Shown: positions 45,959 to 55,286, counted from the stretch's first letter. The stretch is 64,000 nt of DNA from Loktanella atrilutea (GCF_900128995.1 NZ_FQUE01000001.1:372001-436000), one strand, 5' to 3'. Notes: generated by a model from the sequence alone, not told the origin. Program-made: numbers and translations.

Positions 45959-46473
45959 CTTATGTGTCTCTCCGGGCTCATGGATGTTGGGCGCGATCTA
46001 TCATGCGCGGGCTGGACTGTCAGGGGCAAAATGCCGTGAGGCGGGGACCCGCGCCGGCGCCCGGCCCGGCATCGCCATCCCGTCCACCTGCAAGGAAAAA
46101 GGGCCCCCGAAAGGACCCTTTCCCGATTGCTCCCTGTCGGACTTTGCCGACGAATTGGACAGCCGCTAGGCGATGGCCGTCGCGGCGTCAACATCGAATG
46201 AAGCCCTGCAACTTCCGGGAGATGCGGCCGTTTGCCATACGCGCGGCGGCGAAGAAATCGGGGCGTCCGCGAACGGTGTCGGCCAAGTTCACTTTTACCA
46301 AATGGCCTGTTCGTCTCATGCTCAAGCGGAGGATACCCCTGTGCCATTCCGATTTTTACCGTTTCATGAGATGCGCGTTGATCTGGGTTGACCGTGTCGA
46401 ACGGCGGTTCGTCTTCGGTCTCGCAGCTTCAGCGACAGATGACATTTTCATCGCTTTCCGATATGCTTCCGGC
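45959..46473. other. Intergenic region upstream of ialB and the SDR gene
   Basis: This 515-bp divergent interval lacks a convincing gene. Open frames crossing it have no ribosome site or recognisable domain. It contains a terminator-like hairpin on the minus strand at 46096-46121, preceded on that strand by a small hairpin (GTCGG/CCGAC, about 46136-46151). From about 46200 onward the GC content drops. Confidence 0.5.
46096..46121 (-). terminator. Orphan intrinsic-terminator-like hairpin
   Basis: Read on the minus strand, AAAGGGTCC pairs with GG-G-CCCTTT around a short loop and runs into five T's. No minus-strand gene ends here; ialB starts 138 bp further downstream. It could end a small RNA or act as an attenuator in the ialB leader. 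Confidence 0.5.
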
Positions 46474-47256
46474 ATGGAAACCTCAGTGACACTGGTCACC
46501 GCTGCAACAGGCGGCATCGGAGATGCCCTTACCCGCAGGCTGGCATCTGCCGGAGGCCGTTTGATCCTCGTGGCGCGCAGGCAGGAGGTCTTGGAGACGC
46601 TCCGCCTCTCTCTGAAGGACCCGGATCGGCACCATAGCTTGTCATTGGACATGGCACAGCCGACTGAAGCCGCGAAACTTTCCACATTGCTGTCCAGGTT
46701 TTCGTTGAGGCTGGATCATGCGGTCATCATGCCGCCCCAGCCACATGCGTCTGCTGACGCGATGCCAGAGCCGGAGGTCTGGCGCGACCTTTTTGAAACG
46801 AGCTTCATCGGTCCGCTGGAGATCCTGAAAACCGCGATTGCACACATGCAGCCCGATCCTCAGGTCGGGCGGCGCAGCAAGATCGTGATCGTTTCCGGAA
46901 TTTCGTCGGCACAGGTCTTGAGCCACTATGCGACCGCAAACGTCATCCGCACCGCTTGGGTCGGGCAGGCCAAAACGCTTGCCTTCGCACTCGGCGCGCG
47001 CGGCATCCACGTCAATACGTTGTCGCTGGGTGGGACACTGTCGCCCTGGTATCGCGCCGGGATTGCAAAGCGGGCCGAGAGCAAGGGCATGACCTTCGAT
47101 GAAGGTATTCTTGCCGAGACGGACAATGTGCCTTTGGGCAAATATGGCACGCCAGAGGAAGTCGCAAACGCCATTGAAACGTTGCTCGGTCCTTTTTCAG
47201 ATCACATCACAGGCACGAACCTCATGCATGACGGCGGTTTCACGCGGGCCTACTGA
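46474..47256 (+). CDS. SDR-family oxidoreductase with altered active site
   Basis: This 260-residue short-chain dehydrogenase has the cofactor motif T-A-A-T-G-G-I-G (9-16), a serine-bearing strand (V-S-G-I-S-S-A) and the C-terminal substrate loop, ending M-H-D-G-G-F. The catalytic Y-x-x-x-K is read as Y-A-T-A-N, so the lysine is replaced by asparagine. Enzymatic activity may be changed or lost. Codon use is less GC-rich than in neighbouring genes, suggesting recent acquisition. No good ribosome site precedes the ATG, so the start is less certain. Confidence 0.78.
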   Translation: METSVTLVTAATGGIGDALTRRLASAGGRLILVARRQEVLETLRLSLKDPDRHHSLSLDMAQPTEAAKLSTLLSRFSLRLDHAVIMPPQPHASADAMPEPEVWRDLFETSFIGPLEILKTAIAHMQPDPQVGRRSKIVIVSGISSAQVLSHYATANVIRTAWVGQAKTLAFALGARGIHVNTLSLGGTLSPWYRAGIAKRAESKGMTFDEGILAETDNVPLGKYGTPEEVANAIETLLGPFSDHITGTNLMHDGGFTRAY

Positions 47257-47345
47257 CCGTCGGGTGAAACGATTGCTTGCTATCTCGATCCGGTCATCCG
47301 TTCCTGATGATGTGAACCGACACGGTTCGCGGACACCCCTAAAAA

Positions 47346-47371
47346 TGGCCGCGTCCGCAAAGACGCGGCCA
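47346..47371 (-). terminator. 10-bp GC hairpin, T-run on the minus strand
   Basis: TGGCCGCGTC and its complement flank a six-base loop. The only T-run (ATTTTTAG) is on the minus strand, yet no minus-strand gene lies upstream of it. It sits 90 bp after the plus-strand SDR stop. It may simply be a hairpin ending SDR transcripts without a U-tract. Confidence 0.4.
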
Positions 47372-47500
47372 GATCGGGAGGATGTCGTTGACAAGGTCGC
47401 CCAGCGCCCCCGGGGGACATTGGAAGCACCGGGCACCTTTGTTCTGGCACAAAGGGGTTAAGGATGTATTTTGAATCTGCGCAAAAGAGGCGGGGCAGGC

Positions 47501-49045
47501 ATGACGGACAACATCTTTCTGGGGGGCGGCGGGGCGGACTACGGCACGCCGCAGGTCATGCTGCTGGACAAGGCCAACCGTCACGGGCTGATCGCCGGCG
47601 CCACCGGGACCGGCAAGACCGTCACCCTGCAGATCATGGCCGAAGGCTTCTCCTCCGCGGGCGTGCCGGTGTTCCTGTCGGACGTGAAAGGCGATCTTTC
47701 GGGCCTCGCCGCCGCCGGTTCGCCCGATTTCAAACTGCACGACGCCTTCGCTAAACGGGCCGCGACCATCGGCCTCGACCTGCAGTACAGCGCCTTTCCG
47801 GTGACCTTCTGGGATCTGCTGGGCAAGCAGGGCCACCCGGTCCGCGCCACCGTGGCCGAGATGGGGCCGCTGCTGCTGGCCCGCCTGCTGGAACTGACCG
47901 ACGTGCAGGAGGGCGTTCTGAACGTCGCCTTCCGCGTGGCCGACGAGGAGGGGCTGCCGCTGCTGGATCTCAAGGACCTGCAGGCGCTGCTGGTCTGGGT
48001 CGGGCAGAACGCCAAGGCACTCTCGCTGCGCTACGGCAACGTCGCCAGCAGTTCCGTCGGCGCGATCCAGCGGCAGCTGCTGGTGCTGGAAAATCAGGGC
48101 GGGGCGGCGCTCTTCGGCGAACCGGCGCTGGACCTTGCGGACATGATGACGCTTGCCCCCGACGGACGCGGGCAGATCAACATCCTCGCCGCCGATCAGC
48201 TGATGGGCAGCCCGAAGCTCTATTCGACGTTTTTGCTGTGGCTTTTGTCGGAGCTTTTCGAGGTGCTGCCCGAGGTCGGGAACCCGGACAAGCCGAAGCT
48301 GGTGTTCTTCTTCGACGAGGCGCATCTGCTGTTCGACGGGGCGCCCAAGGTGCTTGTCGACAAGGTGGAGCAGGTGGCCCGGCTGATCCGGTCCAAGGGC
48401 GTCGGCGTCTTCTTCATTACCCAGAACCCGGCGGATGTGCCCGACGACGTGCTGGGGCAGCTGGGCAACCGGGTGCAGCACGCCCTGCGCGCCTTCACCG
48501 CCCGCGACCGGCAGGACCTCAGGAAAGCGGCCGAAACCTACCGCGACAATCCCGCCTTCGACACCGCCGAGGCGATCCAGCAGGTCGGCACGGGCGAGGC
48601 GCTGACCTCCATGCTCGACGCCAAGGGCGCGCCGCTGATGGTGGAGCGGACCCTGATCCGCCCGCCGTCGTCGCAACTGGGGCCGATCGATCTGCCCGTG
48701 CGCGCGGTGCTGATGGCGAACTCTCCGATGGCCGGCAAGTATGGCACGGCGATCGACCGGGAAAGTGCCTTCGAGATGCTGGCCAAGCGGGCGGACGCCG
48801 CCGCGGTCGAAGCGGCAAAGGCCGAGGCGGTCGCGGCGGAGGCCGCGGCGCAGGAACGCGAATTCAATCGCGCCCGCCGCTACGATGCGCCGCAGGCCGG
48901 TCGGTCGACGTCCCGGCGGCGCGGCAGCGCGCAGGACGAGGGTTTCGGCGGCGCCGTGGCGCAGGTCGTCATCAAGGAACTGAAGGGCACCACGGGGCGC
49001 CGGATCGTGCGCGGCATTCTGGGCGGGCTGTTCAGGGGGAGGTAG
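47501..49045 (+). CDS. HerA-like ATPase, DUF853 family
   Basis: This 514-residue protein of the FtsK/HerA superfamily has Walker A G-A-T-G-T-G-K-T at 33-40, Walker B F-F-F-D-E-A-H-L near 265, and a sensor region [10 protein letters not shown]. The C-terminus has an Ala/Glu/Lys coiled-coil-like stretch and a basic R-S-T-S-R-R-R tail. DUF853 (YjgR-like) proteins are predicted DNA or protein translocases of unknown role. The ATG at 47501 matches the family start; a TTG ten codons upstream is not preferred. There is no partner nuclease nearby, so a defence role is not suggested. Confidence 0.87.
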   Translation: MTDNIFLGGGGADYGTPQVMLLDKANRHGLIAGATGTGKTVTLQIMAEGFSSAGVPVFLSDVKGDLSGLAAAGSPDFKLHDAFAKRAATIGLDLQYSAFPVTFWDLLGKQGHPVRATVAEMGPLLLARLLELTDVQEGVLNVAFRVADEEGLPLLDLKDLQALLVWVGQNAKALSLRYGNVASSSVGAIQRQLLVLENQGGAALFGEPALDLADMMTLAPDGRGQINILAADQLMGSPKLYSTFLLWLLSELFEVLPEVGNPDKPKLVFFFDEAHLLFDGAPKVLVDKVEQVARLIRSKGVGVFFITQNPADVPDDVLGQLGNRVQHALRAFTARDRQDLRKAAETYRDNPAFDTAEAIQQVGTGEALTSMLDAKGAPLMVERTLIRPPSSQLGPIDLPVRAVLMANSPMAGKYGTAIDRESAFEMLAKRADAAAVEAAKAEAVAAEAAAQEREFNRARRYDAPQAGRSTSRRRGSAQDEGFGGAVAQVVIKELKGTTGRRIVRGILGGLFRGR

Positions 49046-49149
49046 GTCGCCACGCCCGTGACGGCGGGCGGGACCCGCGTCGATCTGGTCAGATGGATGC
49101 GGATCCTGCGCGACAGTGGCACGGCCCGCGCATATGGCCGATGGCTGTC

Positions 49150-49176
49150 TTTGAGTATTTGAAAAAAAGCGAGGAC
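49150..49176 (+). repeat. Dispersed TTTGAGTATTTG motif, copy 2
   Basis: TTTGAGTATTTG, an A-run and GCGAGGAC recur here almost exactly as at 24561-24588. This copy lies between convergent genes, not at a ribosome site. Confidence 0.55.
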
Positions 49177-49208
49177 AGGGGGCGGTTTGCGGGATCGGGC
49201 GGCCGGTG

Positions 49209-51002
49209 TCACCGGCCCAGGGCGATGCCTTCGCGGCGGGGGTCGGCGCCACCGGTCAGGGTGTCCGCGTCGATCACGATGGCCTGCAGGCCGGAGTTCA
49301 GGTCGCCGACCTTCACCTCGAAGCCGAGGTCGGTCAGCGGCGCCTCCAGGTCGGCCATGGGCGTGCCGGCCTCGATGTCCATCGTGCCGAAGCGGTTCAG
49401 AACGTGGCCCATCGCCACCGCCTGCTGCGCGTCCATGCCCCAGTCGAGGTGCGCGATGATCGCCTGTGCCACGTAGCCGATGATCTGGCTGCCGCCGGGC
49501 GAGCCCACGACCATCGCGGGCTTGCCGTCCCGCATGACGATTGTCGGCGCCATGGACGACCGGGGGCGCTTGCCCGGCTCGATCCGGTTGGCGATGGGAT
49601 AGCCCGCGTCGTCGTGGGTGGCGAAGCTGAAGTCGGTCAACTCGTTATTCAGCAGGAAGCCCCGCACGAAGAGGCGGCTGCCGAAGCCGTTCTCGATCGT
49701 CGTGGTCATCGACAGGGCGTTGCCGTAGCCATCCACGATCGAGATGTGCGAGGTGGAGGGGAATTCGATCGCCATGTCGTCGCCCCAGAGCATCGCGTGA
49801 TCCCAGTCCGGTTGGCCGGGGGCGACCTCTGGCAGGGCGTCGTCGCCTTTCAGCAGGCCGGCGCGTTCGGCGAGGTAGGGGGCGGCGGTCAGCCCCGCCG
49901 TCGGCATCGGCACGAAGTCGCTGTCGGCCATGTAGCGGCCCCGGTCCGCGAAGGCGAGGCGCGAGGCGTCGCCGATCAGGCGCCAGCTTTCGGGGTTGTC
50001 CGGCCCCAGCGCCGCAAGGTCGAAGGTGTCCAGCGTGCCGAGGATCTGGCCCACAGTCAGCGCACCCGAGGAGGGGGGGCCCATGCCGCAGACCTCTGCC
50101 GTGCGGTATGTGACGCAGACGGGGTCGCGCTCCTTCACCCGATAGAGCGCAAGGTCGTCCAGCGCCAGATAGCCGGGATTGCCGGCGGCGGTGCGCACGG
50201 TCGTCACGATGTCCTGCGCAATGGGGCCGGTGTAGAAGGCGTCGGTGCCTTCGGCCGCGATCCGGCGCAGGGTGTCGGCATAGTCGGAGTTGGTCAGCGT
50301 GGCGCCGCCGGCCAGCGGCTGCCCATCGGGCAGGAAATAGGCGGCGGTGGCTGGGAAGCGCGACAGACGCTCCGCATCCTCGGCGATGGCCCCGGCCATG
50401 CGGTCGGAAACGGCGAAGCCGTTGTCCGCCAGTCGGATCGCATCGTCGAAGAGGCTCGCCCAGTTGGCGCGGCCCCAGCGCCGGTGCGCATCCTCCAGCA
50501 GTTTCGGCGTGCCGGGGGTGCCGACGGACAGACCGCCGACCACCGCGTCGAAGAACTGCAGCGGTGTGCCGTCGTCCTTGAGGAAGGCCTTCGGAGTCAC
50601 CGCCAGCGGGGCGGTTTCGCGGCCGTCCAGCGTCGTGACCTCGCCGCTGGCGGCGTCGTACCAGACGAGGAAGGCCCCGCCGCCGAGGCCCGAGGACTGC
50701 GGTTCCACCAGACCCAGCACCGCCTGCGTCGCGACCATGGCATCGGCGGCGGTACCCCCCGCGGCCAGCACGTCGGCCCCCGCCTGCACCGCCAGCGGGT
50801 TGGCGGCGGCGATCATCCAGTCCTGCGCGGTCACCGGCTTGCCCGCGGCCTTGGCGTCGAGGGCGGCGCGCGCGCCGTCCGACAGCCCGGCAAAGCTGTC
50901 GCCGGCGCCGACCGCCTCGGGTGCGATGGCGTCGGCGGCCTGCTGGGCGGACAGTGGCGTGGCGCAGAGGGCGGCGAGGGCGATCAGGGAGAGGCGGTGC
51001 AT
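49209..51002 (-). CDS. ggt: Gamma-glutamyltransferase
   Basis: This 597-residue exported enzyme cleaves gamma-glutamyl bonds of glutathione and related peptides in the periplasm. A signal peptide (about 1-20) is followed by the large-subunit region (A-A-N-P-L-A-V-Q-A-G, L-G-G-G-A-F, D-G-R-E-T-A-P) and the autoprocessing/nucleophile threonine in P-S-T-S-H-I-S-I-V-D-G-Y-G-N-A-L-S; S-S-M-A-P-T-I-V and S-P-G-G-S-Q-I-I complete the active site. The ribosome site lies in the arm of a 14-bp inverted repeat (51009-51045). Confidence 0.95.
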   Translation of the reverse strand: MHRLSLIALAALCATPLSAQQAADAIAPEAVGAGDSFAGLSDGARAALDAKAAGKPVTAQDWMIAAANPLAVQAGADVLAAGGTAADAMVATQAVLGLVEPQSSGLGGGAFLVWYDAASGEVTTLDGRETAPLAVTPKAFLKDDGTPLQFFDAVVGGLSVGTPGTPKLLEDAHRRWGRANWASLFDDAIRLADNGFAVSDRMAGAIAEDAERLSRFPATAAYFLPDGQPLAGGATLTNSDYADTLRRIAAEGTDAFYTGPIAQDIVTTVRTAAGNPGYLALDDLALYRVKERDPVCVTYRTAEVCGMGPPSSGALTVGQILGTLDTFDLAALGPDNPESWRLIGDASRLAFADRGRYMADSDFVPMPTAGLTAAPYLAERAGLLKGDDALPEVAPGQPDWDHAMLWGDDMAIEFPSTSHISIVDGYGNALSMTTTIENGFGSRLFVRGFLLNNELTDFSFATHDDAGYPIANRIEPGKRPRSSMAPTIVMRDGKPAMVVGSPGGSQIIGYVAQAIIAHLDWGMDAQQAVAMGHVLNRFGTMDIEAGTPMADLEAPLTDLGFEVKVGDLNSGLQAIVIDADTLTGGADPRREGIALGR

Positions 51003-51008
51003 GGCGTG

Positions 51009-51045
51009 TCCTTCATGCTGGCAGGGATGCCGCCAGCATGAAGGA
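51009..51045 (-). promoter_or_regulatory. RBS-sequestering hairpin upstream of ggt
   Basis: A perfect 14-bp inverted repeat (51009-51022 and 51032-51045, 9-nt loop) ends 7 bp before the ggt ATG. On the minus-strand transcript its 3' arm contains GAAGGA, the likely ribosome site, so the hairpin would mask it. No T-tract follows. Confidence 0.6.
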
Positions 51046-51081
51046 CCAGCCTCAAAGCGCAACCTTCAAGTGCACGACGGG

Positions 51082-52389
51082 TCAGAGTGGGCGGATCTTC
51101 AGCGTGGCGAGGCGGTTCTCGTCCTTCTCCATCACCTCGAAGCGGAAACCGTGGAAGGAAAAGACCTGCCCCTCCAGCGGGATGATCTGCGCGGCGTGGA
51201 TCACGAGGCCCGCGACCGTGTTCGCCTCGTCGTCGGGCAGGTTCCAGTCGTGCGCCCGGTTCACGTCGCGGATCGTCATCGACCCGTCGATCAGATAGGC
51301 GCCGTCCTCGGTCCGCGTGATGACGTAGTCGTCTTCCTCGTCGAACTCGTCGGCGATCTCGCCCACGATTTCTTCGAGGATATCCTCCAGCGTCAGAAGG
51401 CCCTGCAGGGCGCCGTATTCGTCCACCACCAGCGCGAAATGCGTCTTGCGCTTCAGGAACTGGCGCATCTGGTCGTCGAGGGTCGTCGTTTCCGGGATGA
51501 AGTAGGGCGGCATCGCGACATCCATGATGTCGACGCGCGTCATCCGGTCCGCCCCGTCGGCGGTCGCGTTGTGGGTCGCGCGCAGCAGGTCCTTGGCGTG
51601 GATCACGCCCACGATGTTCTCGGGGTCTCCACGATAGAGCGGCAGGCGCGTATGCGCGGATTCGAGGCACTGGCGCAGGATGTCGGCGGCGGGCTGGTCG
51701 GCGTCCACCATCTCGATGCCGGAGCGGTGCAGCATCACCTCCTCGACGGTGCGCTCGCCCAGATCCAGCGCGCCGAGGATGCGGTCGCGGTCCTCCTTCT
51801 CGACCACACCTTCCGAATGGCCCAGCTGCAGGGCGCCCGCGATCTCCTCGCGCACGGCGAGGATGTGGCTGTCCGGATCGGTGCGCACGCCGAAGACGTA
51901 GAGCACGCCGCGCACGAAATAGCGCACGGCGGCGACCAGCGGCGAGAAGACGAGGATCACCACCTTGATCGGACGCGCCACCAGCGACGCGGTGCTTTCG
52001 GGATTGGTGATGGCATAGGTCTTCGGCAGAACCTCGGCGAAGATCAAAACCAGCAGGGTCATCACGACGGTCGCCAGCGCCACGCCGTTCGGGCCGAAGG
52101 TCGTGGTCAGCAACGCCGTCGCAAGAGAGGTCGCGAGGATGTTGACCACGTTGTTGCCCAAAAGGACGGAGCCGATCAGCCGCTCGCTGTCCTCCGTCAC
52201 CTCGAGCGCGGTCTGCGCGCCGTTGCTGCCGCGGTCCGCGGCCGCCCGCAGCTTGCCGCGAGAGGCCGCCGTCAGCGCGGTTTCAGAGCCGGAGAAGAAG
52301 CCCGACATCACCAGCAGCACCAGAATGCCCCCTGCCGTCAGCCAGAAGGAGGCGTCGAAAAGGGAGGCGCCGGTCGTCGAGGGGTCCAT
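51082..52389 (-). CDS. CNNM/CorC (HlyC/CorC) family transporter
   Basis: This 435-residue protein has an N-terminal DUF21/CNNM membrane domain with three to four helices (S-G-F-F-S-G-S-E-T-A-L-T-A, G-N-N-V-V-N-I-L-A-T), a tandem CBS pair (about 205-330) and a C-terminal CorC_HlyC domain (about 345-430). The family is involved in Mg2+/Co2+ homeostasis or Na+-coupled Mg2+ export. The S-E-T-A and G-N-N-x-V-N ion-site motifs are intact. It lies 85 bp downstream of xerD. Confidence 0.92.
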   Translation of the reverse strand: MDPSTTGASLFDASFWLTAGGILVLLVMSGFFSGSETALTAASRGKLRAAADRGSNGAQTALEVTEDSERLIGSVLLGNNVVNILATSLATALLTTTFGPNGVALATVVMTLLVLIFAEVLPKTYAITNPESTASLVARPIKVVILVFSPLVAAVRYFVRGVLYVFGVRTDPDSHILAVREEIAGALQLGHSEGVVEKEDRDRILGALDLGERTVEEVMLHRSGIEMVDADQPAADILRQCLESAHTRLPLYRGDPENIVGVIHAKDLLRATHNATADGADRMTRVDIMDVAMPPYFIPETTTLDDQMRQFLKRKTHFALVVDEYGALQGLLTLEDILEEIVGEIADEFDEEDDYVITRTEDGAYLIDGSMTIRDVNRAHDWNLPDDEANTVAGLVIHAAQIIPLEGQVFSFHGFRFEVMEKDENRLATLKIRPL

Positions 52390-52474
52390 GGTCAGCTTTC
52401 AGAGTTGTTCGGCTTGGTTATGGGGTGCGGACGGCATCCCTTCAAGAGGGGCGGCGTCCCGCTGCGATGCGGTG

Positions 52475-53434
52475 TCAGCTGGCGGCGGTCTTGCGCGCCA
52501 GCGGGTGGTGGGTCATCACGAGGTCGGTCAGCGCCTCGTCCAGCACGTGGGTGTAGATCTCCGTCGTGGCGACATCCGCATGGCCCAGCATGATCTGGAT
52601 CGCCCGCAGGTCGGCGCCACCCGCCAGCAGATGCGTGGCAAAGGCGTGGCGCATGGTGTGGGGTGTCACGTCTTCGGGCGGGACGCCGGCGGCGTTGGCC
52701 AGTTCCTTGATCAGGAAGAAGAAGCGTTGCCGCGTCATGTGGCCGGTCTTGCCGCGGGTGGGAAAGAGGTGTTTGGACACCGGCTTGCCCTCTGCCCGGC
52801 GCTGGTCCTGCTGGGCATCCCAGTCCGCCAGCCATGCGGTGACGGCGGCGCGGGCAGGGGGCGACAGCGGCACAAGCCGTTCCTTGCCGCCCTTGCCGCG
52901 CACCAGCAGCATCCGCGGGTCGCCCCGCGCGGCGCTGACGGGCAGCGATACCAGTTCGGTCACGCGCATCCCGGTGGCATAGAGCAGTTCCATCAGGCAG
53001 GTGTTCTTGACCGCGTCGACGCCGCTGTCCCGGGCGGCCTGCAGCAGGCGGGCGACCTCCTCGATGCTCAGGGTCTTGGGCAGGGATTTCGCCTTGCCCG
53101 GCCCCTTGATCCGGATCGCCGGATTGTCGGCGCGCCAGCCTTCCTCGAAGGCGAAGCGGTAAAGCTGCCGGATCGACGACAGGCGACGGGCGCGGGTCGC
53201 GCGCGCCAGCCCCTGCGCGTCGCAGTCGATCAGGTAGCCTTCGACGTCGTCCTGCGTGGCGGTCGCGAAATGCAGGTCCCGGTCCGCCAGCCAGCCCGCC
53301 ACGTCGTTCAGGTCGCGGGCATAGGCCAGCTGCGTGTTCCGCGCGGCGTCGAGTTCGGCCGCCTGCGCGGCGACGAAGGTCTGGATCCAGCGCGCCATGC
53401 CGTCGGGGCCGCCCATGGATCCCGCGCCGGTCAT
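52475..53434 (-). CDS. xerD: Tyrosine recombinase XerD
   Basis: This 319-residue tyrosine recombinase has an N-terminal SAM-like core-binding domain and a catalytic domain with the conserved residues: Arg in Y-A-T-G-M-R-V-T-E, H-T-M-R-H-A-F-A-T-H-L-L, L-G-H, and the nucleophile tyrosine in T-T-E-I-Y-T-H-V. It resolves chromosome dimers at dif with XerC. The ATG at 53434 overlaps the stop of the upstream gene. Its place next to aroK-aroB is the usual housekeeping position in Rhodobacteraceae, so it is not an island integrase. Confidence 0.93.
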   Translation of the reverse strand: MTGAGSMGGPDGMARWIQTFVAAQAAELDAARNTQLAYARDLNDVAGWLADRDLHFATATQDDVEGYLIDCDAQGLARATRARRLSSIRQLYRFAFEEGWRADNPAIRIKGPGKAKSLPKTLSIEEVARLLQAARDSGVDAVKNTCLMELLYATGMRVTELVSLPVSAARGDPRMLLVRGKGGKERLVPLSPPARAAVTAWLADWDAQQDQRRAEGKPVSKHLFPTRGKTGHMTRQRFFFLIKELANAAGVPPEDVTPHTMRHAFATHLLAGGADLRAIQIMLGHADVATTEIYTHVLDEALTDLVMTHHPLARKTAAS

Positions 53435-54978
53435 GTCGTCCGGTCCAGCAACAGCAGTTGCAGCGTGGCCCGCCGCGCGGTGTCGTCCAGCCCCGCCCGG
53501 CGCAGGACCAGCAGCGCGTCCGTCACCGACCGGGCGTCGCCGGCGACGCCCGCATCGAAGACCGGCAGCACGCGCAGCAGCGTCTCGCCCAGCTTGTCCT
53601 CGGCCAGCAGGTCGGCAAAGACCTCCGGCGGTACCTTCTGGGTAAAGCCCGCGACGATGGCTTCTTCCATCGCGGTCTGGGGTGCGATGGCCGCGAAACG
53701 GCCGGTCGCCACGGCGCGCAGCAGCGGGTCCAGCGACGGGGTGCGGTCCGCGACGCCGGCGTAATCGTCCGACAGCAGCCCTAGGGTCGTGGCGATCGTG
53801 GCGGCCTCGCCGGTCAGGTCAAGCCGCGCCAGCGGGGCGGCGTAAAGGCTGGCAAAGGCCACCTCCGCCCGGATCGTGCGCATCGCGTCCCACGCGGCGG
53901 GCAGGGTCTGCGCCACCGCATCCGGGTCCGCCGCGTTCACAGCCGCGTTGAGCTTCTGGAATGCATCCACCCGGTCCCAGACCCCGCCAGAGGCCGCAGG
54001 CGTGACCCGCGACATGACCTGCGCCAGATCCTGCGCCGACAGCGCCCCGTGCAGCGCCAGCCGTTCGGCCGCGTCGAGCCGCGCCTTCTCGCCCACCGTG
54101 TCGCGCAGGTCGGCACTGGCAAAGGCCAGCGGCAGCGGCCCCGTGGACATGCCTTCGCCGATCGCCTCGCGCATCCGAAAGATCAGCGGGCTCAGGCGTT
54201 CCGGCGGGGGCAGGGGGGCATCGGGGTCGACAAGGTCCGCATCCAGAAAGCGCGACAGCAGGGCGTCGTCTTCCTCTGACATGTCGCCCAGCGCCCGGTG
54301 CGTGTTCAGCGTCAGCGCCGCCGCCATCCAGTCGCCCCCGCGCGCGAGACAAAAGATCCGCGCCGGAAACGTCGGTGCCAGACCGGGGGCGGACCGCATG
54401 ACATCGCAGGGCGCATCCTCCGTCCCGGTCAGCAGGGCGATGTCGAACCAGCGCCGAAAGACGTCCGGGTCCGTGGGATCGGCGGCGCGGGTCAGGGCCA
54501 GCGCTTCGTTCAGGTTGCCAAGGTCCAGCAGCTTGTCGATGCGCGCCAGCAGCAGGGCATGGCCGCCGCCCGCCGGCGCCTCTGCCTGCGCCAGCAGCAG
54601 TGTCAGCAGCAGATCGTGCAGCGCGGGCAGGCCGGGTTCCCCCACGGCCTGGATCAGGGTGGTCAGCGTCGTGGTATCGCTGGCGGTCCACAGGGTCGGG
54701 GGCAGTCCGGTCAGGGCCTGGGGCAGGGTGCCGATCGCCTGCGGCGTCGCGGCATCCAGCGGCGTCACGGTGATTTGCGGCGTGCCGGCGCCCTGCGCCA
54801 CCGGCGCCTCCGGCAGGCGGGGCCGCGGAACGGGTTCCGGCGAAACCGCCGGTTCCTCGACCGAGCGCGACAGCCAGTCGATCGCCGACAGGGGCCGGTT
54901 CGCGGGTCCTTGCGTCGTTTGTGCCATGGCCGGCGCCGCCAGCGCCATCGCGATCAGGGGCAGCCAGCGCCGCACCAC
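53431..54978 (-). CDS. Hypothetical exported protein (helical, Ala-rich)
   Basis: This 515-residue protein begins at a GTG (V-V-R-R-W-L-P-L-I-A-M) with a signal peptide ending A-M-A-Q near residue 18. A Pro-rich linker follows (to about 70). The rest is Ala/Leu-rich and predicted almost all helical, perhaps repeat-like, with isolated cysteines. No domain is recognised. It starts 2 bp after the stop of the small membrane-protein gene and overlaps xerD, so the three are one transcription unit. A periplasmic scaffold role is only a guess. Confidence 0.72.
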   Translation of the reverse strand: MVRRWLPLIAMALAAPAMAQTTQGPANRPLSAIDWLSRSVEEPAVSPEPVPRPRLPEAPVAQGAGTPQITVTPLDAATPQAIGTLPQALTGLPPTLWTASDTTTLTTLIQAVGEPGLPALHDLLLTLLLAQAEAPAGGGHALLLARIDKLLDLGNLNEALALTRAADPTDPDVFRRWFDIALLTGTEDAPCDVMRSAPGLAPTFPARIFCLARGGDWMAAALTLNTHRALGDMSEEDDALLSRFLDADLVDPDAPLPPPERLSPLIFRMREAIGEGMSTGPLPLAFASADLRDTVGEKARLDAAERLALHGALSAQDLAQVMSRVTPAASGGVWDRVDAFQKLNAAVNAADPDAVAQTLPAAWDAMRTIRAEVAFASLYAAPLARLDLTGEAATIATTLGLLSDDYAGVADRTPSLDPLLRAVATGRFAAIAPQTAMEEAIVAGFTQKVPPEVFADLLAEDKLGETLLRVLPVFDAGVAGDARSVTDALLVLRRAGLDDTARRATLQLLLLDRTT

Positions 54979-54980
54979 GG

Positions 54981-55133
54981 TCAATCTGTGCCCAGCGTGA
55001 CGGGTTGCGTGATCTCTTGCGTGGGCGGGGCGAAATCGCCGGGAAAGAACAGCGGTCCGGCGTAGGCGTAGGCGATCAGCGCCAGTGCCGCCAGAACCGC
55101 CAGAAAGAAAAGTGCCTTGATCAGTCGCCACAT
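54981..55133 (-). CDS. Conserved 50-residue single-span membrane protein
   Basis: The frame M-W-R-L-I-K-A-L-F-F-L-A-V-L opens with a basic residue and one transmembrane helix (about 5-27, ending Y-A-Y-A-G), followed by a short soluble tail (F-F-P-G-D-F-A-P-P). Similar ~50-residue proteins next to aroK and xerD are familiar from Rhodobacteraceae genomes. The function is unknown. Start at 55133; stop 2 bp before the next gene. Confidence 0.72.
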   Translation of the reverse strand: MWRLIKALFFLAVLAALALIAYAYAGPLFFPGDFAPPTQEITQPVTLGTD

Positions 55134-55286
55134 GTATTCGCGTCCCGTCTTGTGCCTGTCGCCCGACCTCTCGCCGGATCTCCCGTGTTTATATATGGCC
55201 TTTTCGGCAAGATCACGCCATTCAGGGTGACAATTCGAAACTCGGCGGCGCGCGGCCTGCGCCGGCGCGCTAATCAGGGGGCGGAT

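Noticed and set aside
45606-46169. Plus-strand frame ending L-S-D-F-A-D-E-L-D-S-R upstream of the SDR gene
   Set aside because: Most of it is antisense to the ialB repeat tract. The tail looks protein-like but has no start with a ribosome site.
47501-49045. HerA-like ATPase as part of a defence system
   Set aside because: It belongs to the chromosomal DUF853 family, has host-like codon use, and no nuclease or other defence gene adjoins it.
52475-53434. XerD as the integrase of the tRNA-Gly island
   Set aside because: Its sequence and the aroK/aroB neighbourhood are those of the housekeeping recombinase, and it lies 13 kb away.
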